DNA of 5,721 nucleotides from Muribaculaceae bacterium (GTDB lineage: Bacteria > Bacteroidota > Bacteroidia > Bacteroidales > Muribaculaceae). Position numbers and translations under genes: made by a program. The notes below the pieces were generated by a model. The model had not been told where the DNA came from and made no database searches. It saw only the letters and a program-made list of their open reading frames with translations. Positions 1 to 5,721 of the stretch are shown here, in pieces. The stretch lies in NCBI GenBank assembly GCA_029060585.1, contig JAIDTS010000378.1, positions 1 to 5,721 on the forward strand, given 5' to 3'. The first letter of the stretch is position 1, and each line of letters begins with the position of its first letter.

Positions 1-23
1 ATATTAACCACTTAAATTTAATT

Positions 24-2183
24 ATGAAACAAATTTTACAAATGTTTGTAAAGCCAGCCCTCCTTTCAGGTTTGATTTTAGGACCGATTGGATATGGCAT
101 GGCATCCGCCACTGTTGTGGAAGGCAGTATGTTTGTATATGACATCAATGAAGCCGAAGGCACTGCAGCTATTGTCGCATTTGACAAGTATGCAGATGAT
201 TTCACAAGAAATCCGGTCATTCCTAATACGGTCATGTATGACGACAAGGAATATCCTATCGTGACTATCGGCGAGTCTGCATTTTTCAATTCTAAAATTG
301 ATTCTGTTGTATTAGGGGAGAATGTAAAGACCATTGAGGAATTTGCATTTTTAAGATGCCGTGCATTGGATATCACCCTTAACGAAGGATTGGAAACTAT
401 CGGAACAGAAGCTTTCGAAAACTGTGAATTTGAGACCCTCATCCTCCCTTCTACCCTAAAATCAATTGGTGACTATGCATTTATGGGCAATAAAGCACTC
501 TCTGGACAGGTGCATCTTCCTTCATCAATTGAGTCAATTGGCAAAAATCCATGGAGGTCTCTGACCGGAGTATCGGCTATCACGCTTGACGACACTAATG
601 GCTTCTTCGCGTCACAAGATGGTGTGCTGTATAGTAAAGATATGTCCACCCTTTACGTCTATCCTGCAGGCAAGGAGGATAATGAGTTTGTTATCCCCTC
701 CGCAGTAAAGAATCTTGAAGACATGTCTATGCGCAATAATATTTTCTTGCATTCCGTAGATCTTTCCAATGTAGAAAGTATCGGAGAAATGACTTTTGCA
801 TCCTCGCAGTTGACGTCTCTTCACCTACCTTCCAGTATAAAACATATTGGCAAAGCTGCATTCTACAATAATCTTGGTCTTGAGTCATTGACAGTCGCGG
901 CGGATAATTCTGTTTTCAAGACAGAGGACGGTATGCTCATTGATAATGAAGAGAAAACAATTGTTTTTTCCGTGTTTAAGTCTGGTGATTTGATTATTCC
1001 TGACGGTATAGTTGAGATTGGCGACTATGCTTTCTATCAATATGATATCACCACTCTTAAGACTCCTGCAAGCCTTAAGCGAATTGATAAATGTGCTTTT
1101 GCAGAAAGTTATGCTCTTTCTCAGATCACTATAAATGAAGGATTAGAACATATTGGAGACATGGCTTTCCAGAACTGTGAGAAACTCTCAGAGTTCACAT
1201 TCCCTTCAACACTGAAGAGTATCGGACTTCAGGGTTTTCTCAACACAGGTCTTAAAAAAGCCATTCTAAATGAAGGTCTGGAGAGTATTAATACATATGC
1301 ATTCCTAAGATGTCTGAATATAGAAGAAGTATATTTGCCCAGCACTCTGACTTATGTAGACGAAGCCATATTTAGCGAATGTACGAGCCTTGTCAAAGCA
1401 GTTTTAGCAGAAGGACTCACCTCCACTTATCCCTATACGTTTGAAAGCGATATTGCTCTAAAGGAAGTATCCCTCCCTTCCACACTCGTTGAGATAGGCC
1501 CTTATTCTTTCTATGGGTCAGGCATAGAAAGCATTGACATTCCGGATGGTGTAACGAAAATCTGTCGTGCCGGTCTTTACCAGACACAATTAAAAAGTGT
1601 AAAACTTCCTGATTCTGTGGAAGAACTTGAAGAGTTTGCTCTTGCATGGAATGAGCGTCTTTCAGATTTCACAGCAGGCTCAGGATTGAAGATAATCGGC
1701 AGAGTAGCCTTGCATAATCTTAAAAATCTTACGGAAGTGACCCTAAATGAAGGCCTTGAAGAAATAGGCGAGGAGGCGTTCTCAAATGCGGAGTCTCTTG
1801 AATCGTTTACTATTCCTTCCACTGTAACGCAAATAGAAAATGGCATTTTCCGCAGTGTTCCTTTGAAAACATTAATAAATCATGCAGTTGTGCCTCAACC
1901 ACTTGATGATGACATCCTTTTTATGCCAGACATGAATCCATATGAATCTTGTTTGCTTGAAGTACCTCAGGAATCAATAGAGGCTTACAAGATGGCTGAT
2001 ATATGGAATAAATTTTATAATATAGAAGCGATTGAGAGTGGCGTGGATACCGTTTCTAACGATTTAGATGCTACAATCAAAGAAATTTATACTCTTGATG
2101 GACGTCGAATAGAGAATCCCAGCACTGGAATTTACATATTTAGGATGAGCGATGGATCCACACGCAAGTCTGTGGTAAAATAA
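24..2183 (+). CDS. BspA-like leucine-rich repeat (LRR_5) surface protein with T9SS sorting-like C-terminus
   Basis: Secreted repeat protein of 719 residues, probably a surface adhesin or binding protein; no enzymatic motif is visible. Residues 1-29 form a signal peptide: K2 and K10, a hydrophobic stretch at about 11-27, and an A-S-A cleavage site before T30. Residues about 80-610 are a run of roughly 23-residue BspA/LRR_5 repeats with the motifs SIG.YAF, LPSTL and LNEGLE. They are interrupted twice by the family's 'DG-L' insert (about 189-226 and 293-331). A post-repeat cap follows (about 615-670, LEVPQESIEAYK...W..F..IEAI). Residues about 684-719 carry LDGRR, GIYIFRMSDG and KSVVK, typical of short Bacteroidetes type IX secretion sorting tails. 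The ATG at 24 is favoured because the signal peptide begins there; the leader is A/T-rich without a Shine-Dalgarno, as is usual in Bacteroidetes. The ligand is unknown. The gene is convergent with its downstream neighbour. Family and secretion are well supported; function is not. Confidence 0.93.
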   Translation: MKQILQMFVKPALLSGLILGPIGYGMASATVVEGSMFVYDINEAEGTAAIVAFDKYADDFTRNPVIPNTVMYDDKEYPIVTIGESAFFNSKIDSVVLGENVKTIEEFAFLRCRALDITLNEGLETIGTEAFENCEFETLILPSTLKSIGDYAFMGNKALSGQVHLPSSIESIGKNPWRSLTGVSAITLDDTNGFFASQDGVLYSKDMSTLYVYPAGKEDNEFVIPSAVKNLEDMSMRNNIFLHSVDLSNVESIGEMTFASSQLTSLHLPSSIKHIGKAAFYNNLGLESLTVAADNSVFKTEDGMLIDNEEKTIVFSVFKSGDLIIPDGIVEIGDYAFYQYDITTLKTPASLKRIDKCAFAESYALSQITINEGLEHIGDMAFQNCEKLSEFTFPSTLKSIGLQGFLNTGLKKAILNEGLESINTYAFLRCLNIEEVYLPSTLTYVDEAIFSECTSLVKAVLAEGLTSTYPYTFESDIALKEVSLPSTLVEIGPYSFYGSGIESIDIPDGVTKICRAGLYQTQLKSVKLPDSVEELEEFALAWNERLSDFTAGSGLKIIGRVALHNLKNLTEVTLNEGLEEIGEEAFSNAESLESFTIPSTVTQIENGIFRSVPLKTLINHAVVPQPLDDDILFMPDMNPYESCLLEVPQESIEAYKMADIWNKFYNIEAIESGVDTVSNDLDATIKEIYTLDGRRIENPSTGIYIFRMSDGSTRKSVVK
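261..1853 (+). repeat. Tandem LRR_5/BspA repeat region within the surface protein
   Basis: Codes for about residues 80-610 of the surface protein. Single repeats are about 23 residues, but two types often alternate, one with (L/I)NEGLE and the next with (L/F)PSTL, giving a pair of about 46 residues. Such pairs begin at residues 117, 368, 413, 459 and 572; the 413 and 459 copies are adjacent and spaced exactly 46. DNA copies differ at many third positions (for example four different spellings of NEGLE), so duplication is old or conversion is weak. Confidence 0.8.
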
Positions 2184-2205
2184 CCTAATTATGATCCAGT
2201 CCTAA

Positions 2206-2240
2206 AAGTGTATCGATGTAGCACCTACATCGATACACTT
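2206..2240. terminator. Perfect 16-bp hairpin between convergent genes, probable bidirectional terminator
   Basis: Arm 2206-2221 (AAGTGTATCGATGTAG) is exactly complementary to 2225-2240, with a 3-base loop. It lies 22 bases after the stop of the LRR gene. On the plus strand it is followed by AATTTT, and on the minus strand by TTTTAGG, so either direction has only a short T-run. Placement between two convergent genes fits a shared terminator, but it is 138 bases beyond the minus-strand stop, so its role there is less sure. Confidence 0.72.
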
Positions 2241-2255
2241 AATTTTAAATAATAA

Positions 2256-2351
2256 TTACTTATAGGACGTTTGAGCTACGCTGTATGGACGGTGCGCCAT
2301 TTTGAATGCACCCTCCAATTCACTTAAATTAGTTGGAAGTGGAGGGGATTG
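2256..2351 (-). other. Coding-like 31-codon open segment, possible gene relic or repeated intergenic element
   Basis: On the minus strand a frame is open from just after a TAA (2352-2354) to a TAA at 2256-2258. It reads like a protein end: ...PTNLSELEGAFK, then MAHRPYSVAQTSYK and a stop. An ATG at 2298-2300 would give only 14 residues. No family is recognised. Its mixed, non-low-complexity composition contrasts with the A/T-rich bases at 2241-2258. It could be the remnant 3' end of a lost gene, a dispersed repeat, or chance. Transcription of the SanA-like gene would run into it. Confidence 0.25.
2311..2346. other. Imperfect hairpin downstream of the SanA-like gene
   Basis: CCCTCCAATTC (2311-2321) pairs with GAAGTGGAGGG (2336-2346), 10 of 11 positions, around a 14-base loop. 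It lies 33 bases past the minus-strand stop at 2379, so it could stabilise or terminate that transcript, but no T-run follows it in the minus direction. A smaller 5-bp stem, GGTGC (2291-2295) with GCACC (2308-2312), overlaps it by two bases, so the two cannot form completely together. Confidence 0.35.
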
Positions 2352-2378
2352 TTAGTTGGCTGTTTTGGTGTTGTTTGG

Positions 2379-3455
2379 CTATCTGATTTTGAATTCTACA
2401 AAGGCGGTATCGGTATTTTCATGTGGATGGGAAAACAATGTAAATGGTTTTGAAAGTCTATAGGTGCCAGGTTTCCAGTTTCTATCGTAATGCTTGGTGT
2501 TTACGTAATTATTGGGGTTGATGGTTGTATTTGTGGTTCCTTCCGGAGCAATAATCCATCCTTCTGCTGTAAAGATACAGCCTCCGATGTGGGGGAGCTC
2601 CCTCCATTCGCCATTCTCTTCAAGTTTTTCTATACTGTAATATTGTCCTGTCATGATCTCTTCTTTAATATCGTTATGGATCTGCAGCACGAGAGAATCA
2701 ACAGGGGAAGTGATAAGAAGAGGCTCCGCAATCTTTATGGTCATGCCGTCTGCCGTAGAATAACTTTTTTGTGGAGTTATGTCTGGAATCTCTATCTTCT
2801 TTCCGAGGAAATGAGGCCGCTTGCCAAACAAGATGTCGAGCATCATTTTGTCTCGGGCGAGCCATTCCCTGAGAGTCAGCCTCAGTCTAACCCATCTTCC
2901 GGCCCTGACGGGAGATGAGACAGCGATAGCGTCAATATTATTTGCCTCGGCAAGATACAAAGCCCTTGCGTTGTGATCAGCCTGCGATACGACCGTAATA
3001 GATTCGCAACCGAAGACTTCCTTTGAACGAACGACCGAATCGAGTGTCCTGAATCCGGCATAGTCAAGGATAATCCTATGTTCAGGCACTCCGTGCGCGA
3101 TGAGGGAATCGCGCATGGCAGAAGGTTCGTCGTATTCTTTGGTATGATTGTCGCCGCTTGCAATGATGAAATCCACCTTACCTGCGTGATACAGTGCGGC
3201 GGCAGTGTTGATACGGTTGGTGAAATATGAGTTAGGACCACCCCATCTATTGAGAGGGTTTGTACCGAGCAGCAGAGCTACCTTATTATAGGGTACGGAA
3301 TCATGCACAGTGTATATCCGTCCGGACGACGATCTATCAACCCGGATGTTGGCATATAGTGTGAATAAAACAGTTAGGATCAAGAGCGCACTGAATACCA
3401 GTGCGATTCGTTTTATGGCTGTTTTAACTTTTGTGTTCCTAATCGGTCCGTTCAT
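2379..3455 (-). CDS. SanA/YdcF-type (DUF218) membrane-anchored protein with C-terminal Ig-like (Big_14-like) domain
   Basis: 358 residues. An N-terminal basic stretch (K9, K11, K15, R16) and a single hydrophobic segment at about 17-35 suggest an inner-membrane anchor with the rest in the periplasm. Residues about 57-215 match the DUF218/SanA fold: LLLGTNP (62-68), the Y-F-T-N-R segment (77-81), ASGDN (99-103), the DYAGFRTLDS stretch (131-140) and SQADHNARALYLA (157-169). E. coli SanA is linked to envelope permeability (vancomycin exclusion at high temperature); its exact reaction is unknown. Residues about 230-358 are additional: IKIAEPLLI, QIHND, YYSIEKLEENGEWRELP and WKPGTYRLSKPF resemble the Ig-like Big_14 family. 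The ATG at 3453-3455 is chosen because the membrane anchor follows directly. The gene lies 133 bases after the RhuM-like stop on the same strand, so co-transcription is possible but unproven. The DUF218 call is strong; the Big_14 call is moderate. Confidence 0.88.
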   Translation of the reverse strand: MNGPIRNTKVKTAIKRIALVFSALLILTVLFTLYANIRVDRSSSGRIYTVHDSVPYNKVALLLGTNPLNRWGGPNSYFTNRINTAAALYHAGKVDFIIASGDNHTKEYDEPSAMRDSLIAHGVPEHRIILDYAGFRTLDSVVRSKEVFGCESITVVSQADHNARALYLAEANNIDAIAVSSPVRAGRWVRLRLTLREWLARDKMMLDILFGKRPHFLGKKIEIPDITPQKSYSTADGMTIKIAEPLLITSPVDSLVLQIHNDIKEEIMTGQYYSIEKLEENGEWRELPHIGGCIFTAEGWIIAPEGTTNTTINPNNYVNTKHYDRNWKPGTYRLSKPFTLFSHPHENTDTAFVEFKIR

Positions 3456-3472
3456 AATAAATCTACATGAAA

Positions 3473-3592
3473 TTACTTAACTCCTTCCTCAATGTATTTA
3501 GTCGCACGCGAAGGCGCACAGGGCAGAGCTTTGCGTCGCGACCTGAACAAGTATGCAATGTAAGCTACAACAGGTCTGTATTTTGCTGTCAA
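3473..3592 (-). other. Coding-like open segment between the RhuM-like and SanA-like genes, possible relic or dispersed repeat
   Basis: On the minus strand one frame stays open from the end of the RhuM-like gene (a TTG at 3590-3592, overlapping that gene's stop) to a TAA at 3473-3475. It reads LTAKYRPVVAYIAYLFRSRR, then KALPCAPSRATKYIEEGVK and stop. It looks like the basic C-terminus of a protein but has no ATG, and no family is recognised. The opposite strand is also open across it (from an ATG at 3467), so coding status cannot be decided from reading frames. It contains a G/C-rich hairpin (3501-3542). It may be a gene remnant or a dispersed intergenic element. Confidence 0.27.
3501..3542. 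other. G/C-rich hairpin in the gap between the RhuM-like and SanA-like genes
   Basis: GTCGCACGC (3501-3509) pairs with GCGTCGCGAC (3533-3542) over nine base pairs with a single bulged base at 3537; the loop is 23 bases. It lies 47 bases after the RhuM-like stop and 46 bases before the SanA-like start on the minus strand. No T-run follows, so it is a weak intrinsic terminator. It may instead be RNA processing structure or part of a repeated element. Confidence 0.4.
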
Positions 3593-5004
3593 GGCAGATC
3601 GTCGAGGGGAAGCAGGTCTTCTTCTGAAGTGGAGAGGAATCTGTCGAAATCCGTTATGAAAGTTTTGTCCTGAATTAAACGGTATTTGTCATATTCAGAG
3701 TGAGCCTTTTCTATTGCTTGGGTATGTGTCACGGTGCCGGAAGTGGGGGTAATGGTATAGTCCATTGTCACTAAGAAAGCTTGCAGACGCTCCTTCCATT
3801 CAGACATCTTGGTCGGAATGTGGCGCCGCGCTCGAGCTTCGGCCAAATCGAGAAACGATGTAGTTATCGCATTTAATTGGGAAATCTCATCAACGGATAG
3901 ATAATTTTTCGCGATTTCTGTATCAGACTTTTGGATGCGTCCATCAGGTGCTTTCTTCCAAGATGTAAGTCCCATGTGTAGCATGTCGGCATTTGCTCTG
4001 TCATAAATTATCTCGGCGGCAGTATGATTTGTGACAGCAAGGTGCATCATATTCTGAACCATCTTGAAAAACTGTTTTGTATCTTCAGACCGGGAGTCAT
4101 AATCAATACTGCATTCAGCATATATATCTGTTATCTTTTGGTAGTATCTTCGCTCTGATGTGCGTATCTCCCGAATACGCTCAAGCAAATCATCAAAATA
4201 GTCTTTCCCGAAATGTCGTCCCTGTTTCAAACGTTCATCATCCAAGACAAAGCCTTTGACGATAAATTCTTTCAATACGGAAGAAGCCCAAATTCTGAAT
4301 TGAGTCGCCTGGTAACTGTTCACTCTATATCCTACAGCGATGATGGCATCAAGATTATAAAATAGCGGAGTGCGCTCCACATCTCTATTACCTTCTGTTT
4401 GAACTATCCCAATTTTTCGGATAGTTGAGGATTTATCCAATTCTCCGGATTCAAAAATTTGGATTAGATGGTGGTTGATAGTCCTTACGTCTACGCCAAA
4501 TAAAGAAGCCATGCGCTTCTGCGACATCCAAAATGTTTCGCTATTGAATATTACTTCTATTCGAGCCTCACCTTGTGGAGATTTGTAGAATAATATGTTG
4601 GATGATTGAGAGTTGTCAATTAGTTCCAACGAGCTGAAAGTTGCAGAAAAATATTGTCTTGCTTGTTGTACAAGTGCCTTTTTTGAGTCAGCATTTTCCG
4701 CTATTATAAGGCAAGCCAGCTTTGACAGATGGAATAGTTCCACTTTACGATATGCACCACTGCCCAGTCTGACCATTTCAACCGAACGGTTGAAATGGTG
4801 ATCGATTTCCATTCCTTTTTCAGAAGCAACCTTAATGGCTTTGTCTATGACACGGCTGAATTTCCAATATGCAGAATAACCCATTGCGTCACTCAGTTCT
4901 CGGGAACTCCAATAGATTTCTCCATTATCCTCAATTCTTTTCAGAGATTCAAAAATGGGTTGCATTTCGGCTATGTTATCTTTCTTCGTCATAGTTATAG
5001 TCAT
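3589..5004 (-). CDS. DinD/BRO-N-like domain fused to RhuM-family protein
   Basis: 471 residues from the ATG at 5002-5004. Residues about 18-131 resemble the N-terminal half of DNA-damage-inducible protein D and related BRO-N domains: FESLKRIEDNGEIYWSSREL, then MGYSAYWKF, DHHFN..VEMVRLGSGAYR and LSKLACLIIAENAD. Residues about 136-471 are a full-length RhuM-family domain: ARIEVIF..ETFWMSQKRMA, a helix-turn-helix-like SLFGVDVRTINHH, then QATQFRIWASSVLKEFIVKG, FFKMVQNMMHLAVTNHTAAE, DRANADMLHMGLTSWK and RRHIPTKMSEW. RhuM takes its name from a Salmonella pathogenicity-island gene and has no established biochemical activity; E. coli DinD is LexA-controlled and reported to affect RecA. A cytoplasmic nucleic-acid-related or accessory stress role is inferred only. 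An upstream TTG at 5029-5031 would add nine residues, but a promoter-like element lies in that extension. An ATG at 4990-4992 is a credible alternative start. No restriction-modification gene is next to it. Confidence 0.88.
   Translation of the reverse strand: MTITMTKKDNIAEMQPIFESLKRIEDNGEIYWSSRELSDAMGYSAYWKFSRVIDKAIKVASEKGMEIDHHFNRSVEMVRLGSGAYRKVELFHLSKLACLIIAENADSKKALVQQARQYFSATFSSLELIDNSQSSNILFYKSPQGEARIEVIFNSETFWMSQKRMASLFGVDVRTINHHLIQIFESGELDKSSTIRKIGIVQTEGNRDVERTPLFYNLDAIIAVGYRVNSYQATQFRIWASSVLKEFIVKGFVLDDERLKQGRHFGKDYFDDLLERIREIRTSERRYYQKITDIYAECSIDYDSRSEDTKQFFKMVQNMMHLAVTNHTAAEIIYDRANADMLHMGLTSWKKAPDGRIQKSDTEIAKNYLSVDEISQLNAITTSFLDLAEARARRHIPTKMSEWKERLQAFLVTMDYTITPTSGTVTHTQAIEKAHSEYDKYRLIQDKTFITDFDRFLSTSEEDLLPLDDLP
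4772..4799. repeat. Perfect 28-bp inverted repeat inside the DinD-RhuM fusion gene
   Basis: ACCATTTCAACCG (4772-4784) is exactly complementary to CGGTTGAAATGGT (4787-4799) with AA between. It lies 205 bases into the gene and covers the codons for the H-F-N-R-S-V-E-M-V part of the DinD-like domain. In mRNA it would fold as about 12 bp with a four-base GUUC loop. There is no T-run, so it is not a classical terminator; it could be an operator-like palindrome, an mRNA structure, or a recombination or rearrangement trace. Confidence 0.85.
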
Positions 5005-5012
5005 GTGTTTTG

Positions 5013-5020
5013 CAAATGTA
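5013..5020 (-). promoter_or_regulatory. Bacteroidetes-type -7 promoter element upstream of the DinD-RhuM gene
   Basis: The minus strand reads TACATTTG here, a full match to the Bacteroidetes -7 consensus TAnnTTTG, eight bases before the ATG at 5004. No TTTG/TTG -33 element is found at the usual 19-20 base spacing. Transcription starting just downstream would give a leaderless message for the 5004 start or about 15 leader bases for the ATG at 4992, and would exclude the TTG start at 5031. Confidence 0.4.
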
Positions 5021-5107
5021 CACCGGCACAAGCAGTTGGCTTTGGAGGTTAGTGTACTATGTGAAGTTGTGTATGAAACTTAGGAATGGGAAAATTTATC
5101 TTTTTTA

Positions 5108-5721
5108 TTACTCGGAGAGAGCGGGAAAGTGCATGCCTATGAGGGTCAGGTTGTTGTCTTTGGCGTATTGGAGGATTCGTTTGCGTGATTCTACGGCGGC
5201 TTCCTGATCCATGTCGTAGCGGGCGCAGTATTCGGGATGTTGGGTTTGCAGTGCTACTCCGTGCATTAGGTCGCCTGCTATGAGAATGGAGTCTATCTCA
5301 AATACAGTGTGACCCGGAGTGTGGCCGTAGGCTGGAATTGACACTATTGCGCAGTCGAGGGTGTCGCCGGCTTCAAATTTATGCAAACGGTCTTTGTAAG
5401 CGTTCAAGACTGCCGACGCCTGGTCTCCTTTACCGTCGGGCATATTGACCCAGGCATCAGCCTCGACACGGTTTACATATACTTCTGCGTTTGGGAACAC
5501 CACTTCCCCGTCGCTGAGCATGCCTCCGATATGGTCGCCATGCAGGTGGGTTAGGAAGATATGGTCTATACTGTCGGCGGTCAGTCCCTTTTCTGAAAGT
5601 CTGGATTGAAGCTGGCTGAACGGGGCTCCAAGGCCTGTGTCGAAGAGGATGTTGTTTCCATCCGTCTGGACAAGGAAGCAACTAATGGATGAGGGGATTC
5701 CATCTTCAAGGCCGAGAGCGG
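5108..5721 (-). CDS. Metallo-beta-lactamase-fold hydrolase, 5' end cut by the window
   Basis: The 203 C-terminal codons are present and the frame runs open off the right edge, so the start and any signal peptide are not seen. Counting from the first whole codon, FLVQTDGNNILFDTGLGAP (15-33) is the usual substrate-side strand pair and THLHGDHIGG (57-66) gives the HxHxDH metal motif (H58, H60, D62, H63). GHTPGH supplies H137, AGD supplies D150 and GMHFP supplies H197, so a complete dinuclear zinc site is predicted. The FPNAEVYVNRVEADAW stretch and the segment from AGDLMH to GMHFP resemble the lactonase/methyl-parathion-hydrolase-like branch, but substrate cannot be told. The protein stops six residues after H197 (FPALSE), which seems short, as related enzymes usually carry a further C-terminal strand. 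An ATG at 5519-5521 is internal, after the HxHxDH motif, and cannot be the true start. It lies 103 bases upstream of the DinD-RhuM gene on the same strand. Confidence 0.9.
   Translation of the reverse strand, partial: ALGLEDGIPSSISCFLVQTDGNNILFDTGLGAPFSQLQSRLSEKGLTADSIDHIFLTHLHGDHIGGMLSDGEVVFPNAEVYVNRVEADAWVNMPDGKGDQASAVLNAYKDRLHKFEAGDTLDCAIVSIPAYGHTPGHTVFEIDSILIAGDLMHGVALQTQHPEYCARYDMDQEAAVESRKRILQYAKDNNLTLIGMHFPALSE

Noticed and set aside
2291..2346. Alternative stems GGTGC/GCACC and CCCTCC/GGAGGG as a riboswitch or attenuator
   Set aside because: The stems overlap by only two bases, lie downstream of a gene rather than in a leader, and match no riboswitch class that I recognise.
2490..2918. 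Plus-strand 142-codon frame
   Set aside because: It lies entirely antisense to the well-supported SanA-like gene, and its translation shows no domain features.
2882..3241. Minus-strand 119-codon frame within the SanA-like gene
   Set aside because: It is a shifted frame of the DUF218 coding sequence; the in-frame protein has all expected motifs, so no frameshift is needed.
3458..3465. TAGATTTA on the minus strand as a -7 promoter element for the SanA-like gene
   Set aside because: It matches five of the six fixed positions of the consensus (TAnnTTTG) but ends only two bases before the ATG, leaving no room for the transcript start, and no -33 partner was identified.
3467..3673. Plus-strand 68-codon frame beginning M-K-L-L-N-S across the RhuM/SanA gap
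   Set aside because: It overlaps the 3' end of the RhuM-like gene antisense, has no recognisable family and no good start context. The coding-like signal is equally strong on the other strand.
5021..5107. Terminator for the metallo-beta-lactamase-fold gene
   Set aside because: Only four- and five-base inverted repeats were found on reading this gap, with no stem followed by a T-run.
5457..5681. Minus-strand 74-codon frame rich in proline and arginine
   Set aside because: It is an out-of-frame shadow of the metallo-beta-lactamase-fold gene, whose true frame runs open to the window edge with the HxHxDH motif.

Overview
The window looks like chromosomal DNA from a member of the Bacteroidales (gut or oral Bacteroides/Prevotella/Muribaculaceae type). 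The evidence is indirect but consistent. The first gene is a secreted BspA-type leucine-rich repeat protein that ends in a short type IX secretion (T9SS) sorting-like tail (LDGRR...GIYIFRMSDG...KSVVK). Coding starts lack Shine-Dalgarno sequences and follow A/T-rich leaders. One Bacteroidetes-type -7 promoter element (TACATTTG, consensus TAnnTTTG) precedes the third gene. No rRNA, tRNA, CRISPR array, transposase or integrase was recognised.

Layout: (1) 24-2183, plus strand, surface LRR_5/BspA-like protein. (2) 2184-2378, a convergent intergenic gap holding a perfect 16-bp terminator-like hairpin, then a coding-looking but stop-bounded 31-codon segment on the minus strand with an imperfect hairpin. 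(3) 2379-3455, minus strand, a membrane-anchored SanA/YdcF-type (DUF218) protein with an extra C-terminal domain resembling the bacterial Ig-like Big_14 family. (4) 3456-3588, a short gap with a G/C-rich hairpin and a second coding-looking tail on the minus strand. (5) 3589-5004, minus strand, a DinD/BRO-N-like domain fused to a RhuM-family domain, with a perfect 28-bp inverted repeat inside the coding sequence. (6) 5005-5107, a gap with a promoter-like element. (7) 5108 to the window end, minus strand, the 3' part of a metallo-beta-lactamase-fold hydrolase with a complete visible set of metal ligands.

The genes do not form an obvious pathway. The LRR protein is convergent with the rest. The three minus-strand genes are separated by gaps of about 100-130 bases and could be independent units. 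The two cell-envelope proteins (LRR and SanA-like) act outside the cytoplasm; the DinD-RhuM fusion is cytoplasmic and likely nucleic-acid-related. The best candidates for something little described are the DinD-RhuM fusion with its internal palindrome, the SanA-Ig fusion, and the two coding-like relics that bracket the SanA gene.
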